From: an uncultured Verrucomicrobiales bacterium
GTDB lineage: Bacteria; Verrucomicrobiota; Verrucomicrobiia; Verrucomicrobiales; Akkermansiaceae
NCBI GenBank assembly: GCA_947039485.1
Contig: CAMQZC010000010.1
Location: 1-64,000 of the forward strand
Length of the DNA stretch: 64,000 nucleotides
Direction of reading: 5' to 3'
This document shows positions 18,289 through 28,047 of this stretch, piece by piece. The notes beneath the pieces were generated by a model that was not told the DNA's origin, did no database searches, and saw only the letters and a list, made by a program, of their open reading frames with translations. The first letter of the stretch is position 1; each line of letters begins with the position of its first letter. Both the position numbers and the translations under genes were made by a program.

Positions 18289-18353
18289 GTTTAATTGAGG
18301 AGTATACAAAGCTGGCGCGCGGAAGTCAAGCTAGGGCGTGGGGCGGGTATGTA

Positions 18354-18389
18354 TACAAAACATCCCCAGCTGCACGCAGCTGGGGATGT
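18354..18389 (-). terminator. Rho-independent terminator of aspartate aminotransferase gene
   Basis: A perfect 13-bp stem (18360-18372 with 18377-18389, 4-nt loop) is followed on the minus strand by TTTTGT. Confidence 0.85.
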
Positions 18390-18425
18390 GATAATCAAGC
18401 TCTGCTAGTTGCAGTGGCTGATGAT

Positions 18426-19592
18426 TTAGTGATTTTTGCAGAATTCTTCGAGACGATCGAGACCTTCCTTGAGCACGTCGAGGGATGTGCAGTAGGAGAT
18501 GCGGATTGCGTAGTCATTGCCAAAAGCGATGCCAGGGATGACAGCAACCTTGTAGCGCTCAAGCAACTTGTCGCAGAGGTCAAGGGACTTCATGCCCAGC
18601 TCGCTCATGTCGATGAAGAAGTAGAACGCACCCTTAGGCTCGTTTACCTTGATCTTAGGGATGGTCTTGAGGCGGTCGTAGACGTACTTGCGGCGGAAGT
18701 CGTATTCCTCACGCAGGTCAGAGATGAAGCCTTGGTCACCTTGGAGTGCTTCGATTGCACCGTACTGAGCAAATGTCGTGACATTGGAGCAGGTGTGGTC
18801 TTGGATGAGGCGGATGGCATCAGCAATCTGTTGAGGAGCTGCGGAGTAGCCGAGACGCCAGCCAGTCATCGCGTAGCCTTTGGAGAAGCCATTGATGGTG
18901 ATGGTGAGGTCGTAGAGTTCTTGGCTCAGGGAGCCGATGGAAACGTGCTTAGCCTCATCGTAGACAAGGTGCTCGTATATCTCATCAGCAAGAATGAGGA
19001 TTTCTTCATCAATAGCAACGTTGCCCAGGGCAAGGAGTTCTTGCTCGCTGTAGACGGAGCCAGTAGGATTGTTGGGAGTGGTGAGGATGACGAGCTTGGT
19101 GCGAGGGGTCATTGCGTTTTCAAACTCTTCAGCAGTGAGCTTCCAGTCATTTTCAGCCTTAGTTTCAACAATGATGGGAGTACCACCGCAAATCTCGACC
19201 ATGGAGGGGTAGCTGACCCAGAATGGGGCAGGGATGAGGACTTCATCGCCTTCGCTAATCACGGCCTTGAGAGCGCTGTAGATAGCGTTCTTAGCACCGG
19301 ATGTGACACAGATTTGGTTGATGCCGTAGTCCAGTCCGTTATCGTTCATGAGCTTTTCGCTGATGGCTTTGCGGAGTTGTGGGAGGCCGGCGGAAGGTGT
19401 GTATTTGGTAGCTCCGTCTTCAAGAGCCTTGATTGCGGCTTGCTTGATGTGGTTTGGAGTGTCTTTGTCAGGCTCGCCACCTGCGAGTCCGTAGACCTGC
19501 TCGCCATTGGCTTTCATCTCTTTGGCACGGTTAGTAACGGCAAGAGTCAGTGAGGGTTCCAGTGCGGCGACGTTGGGAGTGATGTAGTCCAT
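18426..19592 (-). CDS. aspC: pyridoxal-phosphate aspartate aminotransferase (class I, subgroup Ib type)
   Basis: 388 aa. Fold-type I aminotransferase, probably aspartate/2-oxoglutarate. PLP lysine K238 in NGFSKGYAMTGWRLGY, the TTPNNPTGSVYS substrate loop, LADEIYEHLVYD, and the C-terminal RISY arginine that binds the alpha-carboxylate. It lies divergent from gadB, and its product glutamate is the GadB substrate, though this pairing may be incidental. Monocistronic, ending at a strong terminator. Exact substrate preference cannot be read from sequence. Confidence 0.88.
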   Translation of the reverse strand: MDYITPNVAALEPSLTLAVTNRAKEMKANGEQVYGLAGGEPDKDTPNHIKQAAIKALEDGATKYTPSAGLPQLRKAISEKLMNDNGLDYGINQICVTSGAKNAIYSALKAVISEGDEVLIPAPFWVSYPSMVEICGGTPIIVETKAENDWKLTAEEFENAMTPRTKLVILTTPNNPTGSVYSEQELLALGNVAIDEEILILADEIYEHLVYDEAKHVSIGSLSQELYDLTITINGFSKGYAMTGWRLGYSAAPQQIADAIRLIQDHTCSNVTTFAQYGAIEALQGDQGFISDLREEYDFRRKYVYDRLKTIPKIKVNEPKGAFYFFIDMSELGMKSLDLCDKLLERYKVAVIPGIAFGNDYAIRISYCTSLDVLKEGLDRLEEFCKNH

Positions 19593-19789
19593 AGCTGCGG
19601 TATATTATGTTTTTATTGAGAAGAGGGATATCCCCAGCCGCAAGCGATGCGGCACGCGGTGATTTTATACCAAAAGACCTGTAGATAGCAAGGTAAATCT
19701 GAGGGATTACACGCTTTTTATTCTTGCTGAGGCATGAGTTCCAACAGATTTTTAGTATATTTTCAACGGGTCTTGTCTCACTCTGTAAT

Positions 19790-21193
19790 ATGAACGAATC
19801 GCTCCCTACTGTGATGGATAATGATGAAGTCAATAGCTCTATTTTTGGGGCTGCTGATACGATGTTGGCTCTGCCTTCTATTGAGATGCCTGAGCACTCA
19901 ATGCGCCCTGATGTAGCCTATCAGCTCATTGAAGAGGAGCTGCTACTAGATGGTAATGCTCGCCAGAATCTTGCTACCTTTTGCCAGACTTGGACTGAGC
20001 CTCAGGTGCGCAAGCTGATGGACTTGAGCTTGAACAAAAACTTGATTGATAAGGATGAGTACCCTCAGACAGCGGTGCTAGAGCAGCGCTGCATCAAGAT
20101 GCTAGCCCGGCTCTGGAATGCACCCGATGCAGATAACAGCATCGGATGTGCCACTATTGGATCAAGTGAGGCCTGCATGCTCGCAGGTATGGCCGCCCTC
20201 TGGCGCTGGAAAGCGCGCATGCATGCCGAGGGCAAATCTACGGAGAAGCCTAACCTTGTCTGCGGCCCTGTGCAGATTTGTTGGCATAAGTTTTGCCGCT
20301 ACTGGGGGGTAGAGATTCGCGAGGTGCCCATGAAGCCCGGCGAGTACGCTATGAATCCTCAGTCCATGCTCGCTCGAGTCGATGAGAATAGTATTATGGT
20401 GATGTGCACCTTTGGGGTGACACATACGGGGAAGTACGAGTTCCCAGCCCCACTCGCGGATGCGCTTGATACGCTGGCAGCCCATGGTGGCCCCGATGTG
20501 GATTTGCATGTTGATGCGGCTAGTGGTGGATTCTTGGCTCCCTTTATGGCGAGCGATATTCTCTTTGACTTCCGCATTCCGCGTGTGAAGTCCATCTCAG
20601 CTAGCGGACATAAGTACGGACTTGCCCCTCTGGGCTGTGGCTGGGTGCTCTGGCGTGAGAAGCAGGATCTGCCCAAGGAGCTTTGCTTTGACGTCAACTA
20701 CCTCGGTGGCAGCGTGCCCACCATTGCAATTAATTTCTCCCGACCCGCGGGGCAGGTGATTGCTCAGTACTACGACTTTGTCCGACTGGGTAAGGAGGGC
20801 TACAGGCGCGTGCATGCCTCCACCTATCAGACCGCGGCCTACTTAGCCGAGGCCTTTGATGAGATGGGGGACTTCGACTTCATTAACAAGGGGGACCCTC
20901 AGGAAGGTATACCAGCGGTGTGCTTCTATATCAAGCCTGATGCAAAGCTGCCCTATGACCTCTATGAGCTCTCTGAGCGATTGCGTGAGCGTGGTTGGCA
21001 GGTGCCAGCCTACAGCCTCCCCTCCGAGATGGAGGATATGGTTGTGATGCGCATCATGCTCAGGCAGGGACTCTCATTGGATATGGCCAAGCTCTTCATG
21101 CACGATGTGGGCATGGCGATTGACTACTTGAGCGTCCTCGCTGCTGGCGAGGACGCGAGCGCTGCTCAGCGTATGACATTTAAGCATACTTGA
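19790..21193 (+). CDS. gadB: glutamate decarboxylase
   Basis: 467 aa from the ATG at 19790 (E. coli GadB has 466); in-frame codons upstream are non-homologous. Converts glutamate to GABA and CO2, consuming a proton. PLP lysine K275 in [10 protein letters not shown], and [13 protein letters not shown] for cofactor binding. The last residues are FKHT, matching the E. coli C-terminus whose penultimate His closes the active site at neutral pH; so pH gating is likely retained. The antiporter gadC and glutaminase glsA lie 13 kb away. Not preceded by a Shine-Dalgarno site. Confidence 0.95.
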   Translation: MNESLPTVMDNDEVNSSIFGAADTMLALPSIEMPEHSMRPDVAYQLIEEELLLDGNARQNLATFCQTWTEPQVRKLMDLSLNKNLIDKDEYPQTAVLEQRCIKMLARLWNAPDADNSIGCATIGSSEACMLAGMAALWRWKARMHAEGKSTEKPNLVCGPVQICWHKFCRYWGVEIREVPMKPGEYAMNPQSMLARVDENSIMVMCTFGVTHTGKYEFPAPLADALDTLAAHGGPDVDLHVDAASGGFLAPFMASDILFDFRIPRVKSISASGHKYGLAPLGCGWVLWREKQDLPKELCFDVNYLGGSVPTIAINFSRPAGQVIAQYYDFVRLGKEGYRRVHASTYQTAAYLAEAFDEMGDFDFINKGDPQEGIPAVCFYIKPDAKLPYDLYELSERLRERGWQVPAYSLPSEMEDMVVMRIMLRQGLSLDMAKLFMHDVGMAIDYLSVLAAGEDASAAQRMTFKHT

Positions 21194-21202
21194 GGGTGAT
21201 TC

Positions 21203-21490
21203 TTACAGGTCTGCGCTCTTCTTGGGGCGCAGACCGCGTGGGTAGTCCTGCAGCTGCTCAGAGTGGCGCTTTAGTTCAAAGATAGCTGCAGGCTCTTCTC
21301 CCTGACTTAGCTGCTTGAGGATGCTATTGCGCATCTCAAGTGCCGCTATCAAGGCCTCCTCAGCGCTTCCATATTGCTTGTCGGGAAAGTAGCGTGTGAA
21401 ATGCGTGTTGTGACGGCAAATTGATACGCGCCATCCCTGAAATGAGGTTAGCTCGTAGGTAAAGCGAGTGATATTTCGGAAATGTTTCAT
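21203..21490 (-). CDS. small AP2-like domain protein
   Basis: 95 aa from the ATG at 21490 (a GTG precedes it directly). The core GWRVSICRHNTHFTRYFPDKQYGSAEEAL... has the strand pattern and YG-x-x-EEAL-x-AL-x-x-R ending seen in AP2/ERF-like DNA-binding domains. The C-terminus is charged. Convergent with gadB, ending 9 nt after it. Could be a small DNA-binding protein; a target is unknown. Confidence 0.6.
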   Translation of the reverse strand: MKHFRNITRFTYELTSFQGWRVSICRHNTHFTRYFPDKQYGSAEEALIAALEMRNSILKQLSQGEEPAAIFELKRHSEQLQDYPRGLRPKKSADL

Positions 21491-21578
21491 CACTGTGGAT
21501 TATATGTTATTTTTTGAGATATCGTAAGAAAAATTAGGCGTAATACCACATTTTTATCTCCCTTTGCCGCAGGGGGAG

Positions 21579-21606
21579 TTTGACAAAGCGGCATCATCAC
21601 TATATC
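21579..21606 (+). promoter_or_regulatory. sigma70-type promoter of lysine 2,3-aminomutase gene
   Basis: TTGACA (21579-21584), 16-nt spacer, TATATC (21601-21606). The predicted leader is about 11 nt, supporting the ATG at 21624 over the in-frame TTG at 21564, which lies upstream of the promoter. Confidence 0.65.
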
Positions 21607-21623
21607 ATCAATCAATCAACCCT

Positions 21624-22745
21624 ATGAGCCTATATTTCCCCACCTCGCTGCATCCTAGTTTGATTCAGGGCGCGAGTCTTGAGCAGTGGAATGATGCCAA
21701 TTGGCAGCTGCGCCACAGCTTCACGCAGGCAGCGCAGCTAGAGGGCTATCTCCAGCTCAGCGCAGATGAGAGCGCCGCGCTACAGAGCTGCGGTGAGAAG
21801 CTATCGCTTCGCATCACCCCCCACTTCCTCAGCCTCATTGACCCCGCTGATCCCAGCGACCCCCTGCGCCTGCAAGTCATCCCCCGCGAGGCAGAGCTGC
21901 GCCATGAGGAGGGTGAGCTCCTTGACCCCTGCGGTGAGGATGCTGATATGAAGGCCCCCGGCCTCGTGCACCGATACCCCGACCGCGCTCTGCTGCTCTG
22001 CTCCGACCGCTGCGCCACCTACTGTCGCTACTGCACTCGCTCACGCATGGTCTCGGGAGGCTCCAAATGCCGCATGCCACTGAATATGGACGCTGCCATT
22101 GATTACATCAAGGCGCATCCCGAGCTACGCGATATCCTCCTCTCTGGCGGTGATCCGTTGCTGCTCTCCAATGAGAAACTGCGTGAGATACTCAGCCGCC
22201 TGCGTGAGATACCGCATATTGAGTTCCTACGCATCGGTACACGTGTACCTATCATGCTACCCCAGCGCATCACCGATGAGCTCTGCGCCATGCTGCGCGA
22301 GTTTGCCCCACTCTTTATCTCCGTCCACTGCAACCATGCTCGAGAGCTCTGCTCTGCGGCGGAGGAGGCACTTGGTCGCCTCGTCGACCATGGTATCCCT
22401 CTGGGCAGTCAGTCCGTCCTGCTGCGCGGAGTCAATGATGATGCCGCTACTCAGCGAGCCCTCTATCATCGACTTCTCTGCTGCCGTGTGCGTCCTTATT
22501 ACCTCTATCATTGCGATCCCGTGAGCGGATCCTCACATTTTCGCACAAGTATCAAGGAAGGGCTCGACATCATCGACAGCCTCCGAGGTCATACCACAGG
22601 CTATGCCGTCCCCGACTACGTGATGGATGCCCCCGGTGGTGGTGGCAAGGTGCCGCTGACACGCGAGAGCGTGCTGCGCATCAATGGGGGTATTGCCGTG
22701 CGCAATTACCGCGGTGATATCTACCACTATCCCAGCGCTGAGTGA
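21624..22745 (+). CDS. L-lysine 2,3-aminomutase family radical SAM enzyme
   Basis: 373 aa. Radical SAM cluster motif C130-ATY-C134-RY-C137, the ILLSGGDPL SAM-binding strand, and the PLP lysine K342 in DAPGGGGKVPL. These assign it to the KamA/EpmB/YodO group, which isomerises L-lysine to beta-lysine or modifies EF-P-bound lysine. It lacks the zinc-binding cysteine tail of clostridial KamA, so it is closer to the short EpmB/YodO type. No epmA or efp is nearby. Single gene with its own promoter; the exact substrate is undecided. Confidence 0.85.
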   Translation: MSLYFPTSLHPSLIQGASLEQWNDANWQLRHSFTQAAQLEGYLQLSADESAALQSCGEKLSLRITPHFLSLIDPADPSDPLRLQVIPREAELRHEEGELLDPCGEDADMKAPGLVHRYPDRALLLCSDRCATYCRYCTRSRMVSGGSKCRMPLNMDAAIDYIKAHPELRDILLSGGDPLLLSNEKLREILSRLREIPHIEFLRIGTRVPIMLPQRITDELCAMLREFAPLFISVHCNHARELCSAAEEALGRLVDHGIPLGSQSVLLRGVNDDAATQRALYHRLLCCRVRPYYLYHCDPVSGSSHFRTSIKEGLDIIDSLRGHTTGYAVPDYVMDAPGGGGKVPLTRESVLRINGGIAVRNYRGDIYHYPSAE

Positions 22746-22866
22746 GGGAAGTAAGACGTAGAAAGCTCAAGAAACGCGTGCTTCTACCTTGACATCATGA
22801 GGGTGGTATGAGAGTTTAGATGGGAAGATGAAGTTTGTTTCTTTACCTTCTATCCCCTCTTAAATC

Positions 22867-23826
22867 ATGAAATTACTCCTCATTGCCACGTTGCTCATTA
22901 GCCCTTGTATAGCGAGCCCTGACCAAGACGTAGCGCGATGGATGCGCATCATCAATAAGATGCCCCATCAATGCCTATCTCTGCACGAGGCTGCGTCACA
23001 AGGCAATATGGAAATAGCGCTAATCTGCATCGAGCAGGGTGATAGCCCCAATCAAATCGATGAGCAGGGCAATACCCCCCTGCACATCGCCGCCGCTGCT
23101 GGTCAACACGCCGTACTTAATCAGCTTATCAAGTCAGGTGGTGATGTCTTCATCCTCGATGCTCAAGAACGCCGCGTTGCCCAACTCTCTGAGGATGAGA
23201 AAATCCGTAAAATATGCAAGCGTGCCGAGAACTACCGCAAGAAAGAAATAGCCGCCTCTGAAGCCATCAAGGCTGGTAATTTAGTAGCCCTCAAGCGCTA
23301 TCTCTCCCAGCAGGGCTCAGCCAATGCCGTTGACAGCACAGGGCGATTTAGCCTCCTTGCGCAAGCCGTCAGCGAGGGAAATAATGACGCGGCCCTCCTC
23401 CTCCTCAAAGCAGGAGCCAAAGCCGAAGCACCCACATATGCGGGCAAGAACATCCTCATGACCGCCGCGGCACGAGCTAACAGGCAGGTCATACACATCC
23501 TACTTGAGAAAGGCGCTAACCCCATGCACCGCGCAGGCAATGGAGCCACTGCCCTGCATGATGCCGTTTGGGAGAATCGTCTCGAGGCTCTCGAGGCTCT
23601 CTTGCCAGCCTACAAATCCATCAACTACAGCCCCGATGCAGGTAGCCTCGGCTACCCCATTAATCTAGCAGTCCGGAAGAATCGCCCTGCGATAGTTAAG
23701 AGCTTCCTGCGCGCGGGGCTCGACCCCACAAAGCCCATCTACAATCCCTCCCTGCTCATTGAGGCGGAGAATAATAATAACAGCGAGATTCTCGACATGC
23801 TCAACAAGGCCGGACTCAAGAGATAA
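22867..23826 (+). CDS. secreted ankyrin-repeat protein
   Basis: 319 aa with a signal peptide (about 1-17). Ankyrin repeats are visible: SLHEAASQGNMEIALICIEQG, NTPLHIAAAAGQHAVLNQLIKSG, SLLAQAVSEGNNDAALLLLKAG, NILMTAAARANRQVIHILLEKG, TALHDAVWENRLEALEALL and NLAVRKNRPAIVKSFLRAG. A lysine-rich helical insert (about 115-130) splits the set. Probably a periplasmic or secreted protein-binding scaffold. It lies 54 nt before the M60 protease on the same strand and may be co-transcribed. Confidence 0.85.
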   Translation: MKLLLIATLLISPCIASPDQDVARWMRIINKMPHQCLSLHEAASQGNMEIALICIEQGDSPNQIDEQGNTPLHIAAAAGQHAVLNQLIKSGGDVFILDAQERRVAQLSEDEKIRKICKRAENYRKKEIAASEAIKAGNLVALKRYLSQQGSANAVDSTGRFSLLAQAVSEGNNDAALLLLKAGAKAEAPTYAGKNILMTAAARANRQVIHILLEKGANPMHRAGNGATALHDAVWENRLEALEALLPAYKSINYSPDAGSLGYPINLAVRKNRPAIVKSFLRAGLDPTKPIYNPSLLIEAENNNNSEILDMLNKAGLKR

Positions 23827-23880
23827 ATAATCCTAGAGACTTCCTCCGACCCATACCCCCCCAAAAAAACTTTATAGAAT

Positions 23881-25617
23881 ATGAAGACTATCCTTAGCCT
23901 CCTTGGTCTCGCTAGCCTCCTCGCCCTCAGTCCCCTGATGGCAGCGGCGCTCCCCGCAGGCACAGACAGCAGTCAAATTAACAAAAGCGATGAGAGCGCC
24001 TACCGCCAGAGGGTGATTCGCGCCTACCTGCCACTTGAGCTCCTAAGCGAGCAACTCAAGGTTGGCAACTACTCCGCCTTTGAGAACCCCACGGGCATCT
24101 TCTTTCTCCAAGGAGATGACGCCACCATCACGCTGAGCCCTGAGGCTACAGCGCAGCAAATTAGCCTCGTCGTCCATGACTTTGGCGAGTCAGGACGCCA
24201 GACGCGCTACCCTCTCAAGGTAGGTGCGAACAACATCAAGATGAGCAGCCAAGGCCTCGCCTACATCGATTATCGCAGCGAGCAACCCCAGCAAGCCCCA
24301 GCCATCAAAGTCAGCATAGAGGGCGGAGAAATCAATGGGCTCTTTGGGCTCTCTGACAGCAAAGAAGACTGGGTACGCCTCCTGGCAGGAGCTAAGACCG
24401 ACATGATTGACTTGATTGGGAATCGAGTCCAACTCGTCTTCAATGTCAAAGCCCTGCGCGAGAACTGCCCTGAGGACGGCCCCGCACTGCTGGCCCTCTA
24501 TGACGAGATTATCGCCCAGCAGCAGAAGCTCATGGGCTGGGATCGCGAGGGCATCCACCCGGGCAATCACATCTTAGGACGCAACATCTGGCGCGGATTC
24601 ATGCATGCAGATGGTATTGGAGCTGCCTTCCACCACGACACCATGCGCGGTATTGGCAACCCTAAGAACCTGCGCGATACCAGTTGGGGAGTAGCCCATG
24701 AGTTTGGTCATGTCAATCAGCTGAGTCCTGTTTTTTGCTGGGTTGGTACCAAAGAGGTGACCAACAACCTCTACTCCTATTGGAGCAACTACCTGCTCAA
24801 CCCCGATAACATGCGCATCGAGCATGAAGTCTGCGCCACAGCCAATGGTACCCTCCGTGGCGGACGTCTGCATGACTACATCCAAAGCTCTATCATCGAC
24901 AAGCGCGTCTGGCAGTACCAAGTTGGCCCTGACTTCTCCAACTACAATGACGAGTCACGCAGCAAGGCCGAGGAAGTCAAAGCAACAAAGCACTCATTTG
25001 ACCACTTTGTCAACCTTGGACCCATCTGGCAGCTCCAGCTCTACATGGAAGTTGCCCTCGGTAAAAAAGACTTCTACCCCAAAGTTTTTCAAAGCCTCCG
25101 CAAGGGCGACGCAGACAAGATTAGCCATGGTCAGCAGCGCATCAACTTCATGAAAGCCGCCTGCGACGCCTCAGGCTTCAACCTCACGCGTTTCTTTGTC
25201 ATCACCCGTATGCTTGCCCCCATCAATAGGTGGAAAGATGACTACGGCTCAGCCATGCTCACCATCACCCCTGAGATGATTGAGGACTTCCTGCGACACG
25301 CCCAGCAATACCCTGCAGCCAATAGCTCCGTCATCCAATACATCAGCGCCAATAGCGTTGACATCTTCAAAAACAAGCAAGCCATTACACCTGGACAGCA
25401 GCTTCTTCCCAACAACGGAGAACTCATCGTCCCAGCCAACCAGTGGCAAGGCGCCGTCGCCTTTGAAGTCTATGAAGGCAAAAAAAAGATTGCAATCTCC
25501 TTGCTTGGACTCGGGCACAAAGACAATAAAACCACCGTTGTCTTTGTCCCTAAAAATGCAACATCTGTCAAAGCCGTCTCATGGGATGGTAAGCGCTACG
25601 TCATCTACCAAGACTAA
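23881..25617 (+). CDS. secreted M60-like (enhancin-type) zinc metallopeptidase
   Basis: 578 aa with a signal peptide (1-22). A beta-rich N-terminal domain (about 45-160) precedes the gluzincin catalytic region: VAHEFGHVNQ (H273-E274-x-x-H277) and E292 in GTKEVTNNLYS, the HExxH...E pattern of the M60 family. A C-terminal beta domain (about 480-578) follows. Characterised M60-like enzymes of gut bacteria cleave mucin-type O-glycopeptides, so a mucin or glycoprotein substrate is likely but inferred. Ends at a clear terminator. Confidence 0.9.
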   Translation: MKTILSLLGLASLLALSPLMAAALPAGTDSSQINKSDESAYRQRVIRAYLPLELLSEQLKVGNYSAFENPTGIFFLQGDDATITLSPEATAQQISLVVHDFGESGRQTRYPLKVGANNIKMSSQGLAYIDYRSEQPQQAPAIKVSIEGGEINGLFGLSDSKEDWVRLLAGAKTDMIDLIGNRVQLVFNVKALRENCPEDGPALLALYDEIIAQQQKLMGWDREGIHPGNHILGRNIWRGFMHADGIGAAFHHDTMRGIGNPKNLRDTSWGVAHEFGHVNQLSPVFCWVGTKEVTNNLYSYWSNYLLNPDNMRIEHEVCATANGTLRGGRLHDYIQSSIIDKRVWQYQVGPDFSNYNDESRSKAEEVKATKHSFDHFVNLGPIWQLQLYMEVALGKKDFYPKVFQSLRKGDADKISHGQQRINFMKAACDASGFNLTRFFVITRMLAPINRWKDDYGSAMLTITPEMIEDFLRHAQQYPAANSSVIQYISANSVDIFKNKQAITPGQQLLPNNGELIVPANQWQGAVAFEVYEGKKKIAISLLGLGHKDNKTTVVFVPKNATSVKAVSWDGKRYVIYQD

Positions 25618-25641
25618 ATCATCACGAAATAGTCAATTCAC

Positions 25642-25681
25642 AGCCTCTCGCGCCCAAATATGGCTGCGAGGGGCTTTTTTG
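25642..25681 (+). terminator. Rho-independent terminator after the M60 peptidase gene
   Basis: A 10-bp stem (25642-25651 with 25666-25675, one G-U) runs into a T-run. Confidence 0.82.
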
Positions 25682-25793
25682 TTATGACAAATAAGGTAGT
25701 TTGAATTAACTCTGTAAAGTATTATTATTTAAGAGGTAATCTTCTTCGGGTTTTTTAATTTGAGAAATATTCTAAAAAAGCTACTTTTTCCCC

Positions 25794-25822
25794 TTGACCC
25801 AATGAAAATCAGCTGATAGAGT
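25794..25822 (+). promoter_or_regulatory. putative promoter of rubrerythrin gene
   Basis: TTGACC (25794-25799), 17-nt spacer, TAGAGT (25817-25822); a leader of about 54 nt, longer than for most genes in the window. The region from 25700 is AT-rich. Confidence 0.5.
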
Positions 25823-25882
25823 GGTGGTGTTCCCGCAAGAGAATAATTACACGATAAACACGAACAAAAAATTTAATACGTT

Positions 25883-26419
25883 ATGAAATATAGTTGCACA
25901 GTCTGCGGCCACGTCATCGAGAGTGACACCATGCCCGAAATTTGCCCCGTCTGCAAAGTCACCACATTCGTCGCCCTTGACGGTGATAAGAACTACGCTG
26001 ATGAACATCGCGTAGGCTCTGCCCAAGGTCTCGACGAGGGCGTCCTCGCTGGCCTCCGCGCCCACTTTGAAGGCGAATGCGCTGAAGTAGGTATGTACCT
26101 CGCCATGAGCCGCCAAGCAGACCGCGAAGGTTTTCCTGAAATTGCAGAAGCATTCAAGCGCTACGCACTTGAAGAAGCTGATCACGCATCTAGGTTTGCA
26201 GAGCTCCTCGGTGAAGTCCTCACCGATAGCACTGAGAAAAACGTCAAGATGCGCGCCGATGCTGAATTTGGTGCATGCGAAGGCAAGTTAGCCATCGCCA
26301 AGCGCGCCAAGGAACTCGGCTACGACGCTATCCACGACACCGTGCATGAAATGTGCAAGGACGAAGCACGCCACGGCAAGGGCTTTGACGGTCTCGCCAA
26401 GCGTTATTTCGGCAAATAA
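25883..26419 (+). CDS. reverse rubrerythrin (NADH peroxidase component)
   Basis: 178 aa. An N-terminal rubredoxin-type knuckle pair (C5-x2-C8 and C21-x2-C24) is followed by a four-helix ferritin-like domain with di-iron ligands in [23 protein letters not shown] and CKDEARHG. The rubredoxin part in front marks the reverse form, which reduces hydrogen peroxide and oxygen in anaerobes. This fits an oxygen-sensitive, fermentative lifestyle. Codon bias resembles tpiA, implying high expression. Monocistronic, with a strong terminator. Confidence 0.92.
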   Translation: MKYSCTVCGHVIESDTMPEICPVCKVTTFVALDGDKNYADEHRVGSAQGLDEGVLAGLRAHFEGECAEVGMYLAMSRQADREGFPEIAEAFKRYALEEADHASRFAELLGEVLTDSTEKNVKMRADAEFGACEGKLAIAKRAKELGYDAIHDTVHEMCKDEARHGKGFDGLAKRYFGK

Positions 26420-26445
26420 GAACGGCACAATAGAGTCTTTACAAG

Positions 26446-26481
26446 AGGGTGTCCCTGCAAGAGCAGGGGCGCCCTTTTTTT
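26446..26481 (+). terminator. Rho-independent terminator of rubrerythrin gene
   Basis: A 13-bp stem (26446-26458 with 26463-26475, one mismatch) with a 4-nt loop is followed by T7. Confidence 0.9.
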
Positions 26482-26716
26482 GCTTTGGGAGAGACCGGAT
26501 TCAAGTGCAAGAAGCTCTGAGTCGTCCATCAGCAATGCCCCCAATGCCCCTGTCATAAGTCCGAGTAAAATGCCCCAATCCAGCAGCCTGTAAAAAAACG
26601 CCATATCCACAAATAGGCTTGTAAATACCAGTTAGAGCGTGTAAAATAACCGTGCAAGCGTGCGGGAATTAGTCTCGTCCTGCTTGCATTATAATCCTCA
26701 TTCTCATTCTATTGTT

Positions 26717-27988
26717 ATGAACGAACTTAAAGGTGCATGCGTCATCGGTCAGTCCGGTGGTCCTACAGCTGTGATCAACGCCAGCGTTCTGGGTGCTATC
26801 CAGACAGCTCTTAACTCCCCTCAGATTACTCGCGTCCTCGGTGCTGCTAACGGCATTAAGGGTGTGCTCAACGGCAATCTCTATGACCTCGGTAAGGAAG
26901 ATCCAGTCGAGCTTGAACTCCTCAAGTTCACTCCCTCCTCCGCTCTTGGTACCTGCCGCTACAAGATGAAGGACCCTGCAATCGATGATTGCGACTACGC
27001 AGCCCTCCTTGATACCTTCAAGAAGTACGACGTACGCTACTTCTTCTACAACGGTGGTAACGACTCCATGGACACTTGCAACAAGATCTCCAAGTACATG
27101 CAAAAGAGTGGTTACGAATGCCGCGTCATGGGTATCCCTAAGACGATTGACAATGACCTCTTCGGTACCGATCACTGCCCCGGCTTTGCCTCCGCAGCTA
27201 AGTACATCGCCACATCCTGCATGGAAGTCAAGCACGATGCTTGCTGCTATGACACAGGTATGGTCACCATCATTGAAGTGATGGGTCGTAACGCAGGCTG
27301 GCTCACAGCATCCGCAGCTCTTGCTAGCTACGCAGGTGCAGGCCCAGATCTCATCTACCTCCCAGAGGTTGACTTCTGCATGGACACTTTCCTCAATGAC
27401 GTTGAAAGCATCTACGCGGCAACAGGCAAGTGCCTCGTTGTTGTCTCCGAAGGCATCCATGATGCTGATGGTAACTTCATCTCCGAAGCTAAGACCAACT
27501 CCAACGATGGCTTCGGTCACGCCCAGCTCGGTGGTCTTGCTAACAAGCTCGCTGAAATCGTTCGCGGTCGCATCGCCTCCGCTAAGGTTCGTGCTATCGA
27601 GCCCTCCCTCCTCCAACGCTGCGGTACTCATCTCGCATCCACCACAGACGCCCTCGAAGCATACAATGCTGGTAAGGTAGCTGTCACGGCTGCAGTAGAA
27701 GGTGAAACTGACAAGATGGTCGCCTTTGAACGCGAAACTATCTACGGTCAGTACGTCTGCCACACAAAGTTGCTCTCCCTTGAGTACGTTGCAAACGCAG
27801 AACGCAAGGTTCCCCGTGAGTGGATCAACGCTGCTGGTAACGGCATCGAAATGGCCTTCATCGACTACTGCCTCCCCCTCATTCAGGGTGAAACAGGTAT
27901 GAAGACTGTCCAAGCTCTTCCTCGCTTTGCACGCCTCAAGAAGGTGCTTGCTAAGCCCTGCTGTGATGGCAGCACTTGCAAAGGCTAA
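26717..27988 (+). CDS. pfp: PPi-dependent 6-phosphofructokinase
   Basis: 423 aa from the ATG at 26717; in-frame codons upstream are not homologous. Phosphorylates fructose-6-phosphate using pyrophosphate. The GGND motif (113-116), where ATP enzymes have GGDG, marks PPi use; PKTIDND (141-147) binds the substrate. N-terminal GQSGGPTAVIN is the phosphate loop. A TATAAT at 26690-26695 lies 21 nt before the start, without a good -35. Strong codon bias leaves the opposite strand free of stops over the whole length. Ends at a strong terminator. Confidence 0.95.
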   Translation: MNELKGACVIGQSGGPTAVINASVLGAIQTALNSPQITRVLGAANGIKGVLNGNLYDLGKEDPVELELLKFTPSSALGTCRYKMKDPAIDDCDYAALLDTFKKYDVRYFFYNGGNDSMDTCNKISKYMQKSGYECRVMGIPKTIDNDLFGTDHCPGFASAAKYIATSCMEVKHDACCYDTGMVTIIEVMGRNAGWLTASAALASYAGAGPDLIYLPEVDFCMDTFLNDVESIYAATGKCLVVVSEGIHDADGNFISEAKTNSNDGFGHAQLGGLANKLAEIVRGRIASAKVRAIEPSLLQRCGTHLASTTDALEAYNAGKVAVTAAVEGETDKMVAFERETIYGQYVCHTKLLSLEYVANAERKVPREWINAAGNGIEMAFIDYCLPLIQGETGMKTVQALPRFARLKKVLAKPCCDGSTCKG

Positions 27989-28012
27989 AGCTTTCAAAGT
28001 TTAAAAAATATC

Positions 28013-28047
28013 AGGGAGTCATGCTCAGGCATGGCTCCCTTTTTTTT
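28013..28047 (+). terminator. Rho-independent terminator of pfp
   Basis: A 12-bp stem (28013-28024 with 28029-28040, one mismatch or wobble) is followed by T8. Confidence 0.92.

Noticed and set aside
18414..19553. 379-codon frame antisense to aspartate aminotransferase
   Set aside because: Covers a gene with all catalytic motifs intact; no recognisable protein features.
26404..26610. small minus-strand frame with a membrane-like N-terminus after rubrerythrin
   Set aside because: Its 3' half runs through the rubrerythrin terminator and gene end; no homology or RBS. The hydrophobic start is the only argument for it.
26669..27997. 442-codon antisense reading frame over pfp
   Set aside because: Mirrors the codon bias of pfp; its translation is low-complexity and shows no domain; pfp itself is certain.
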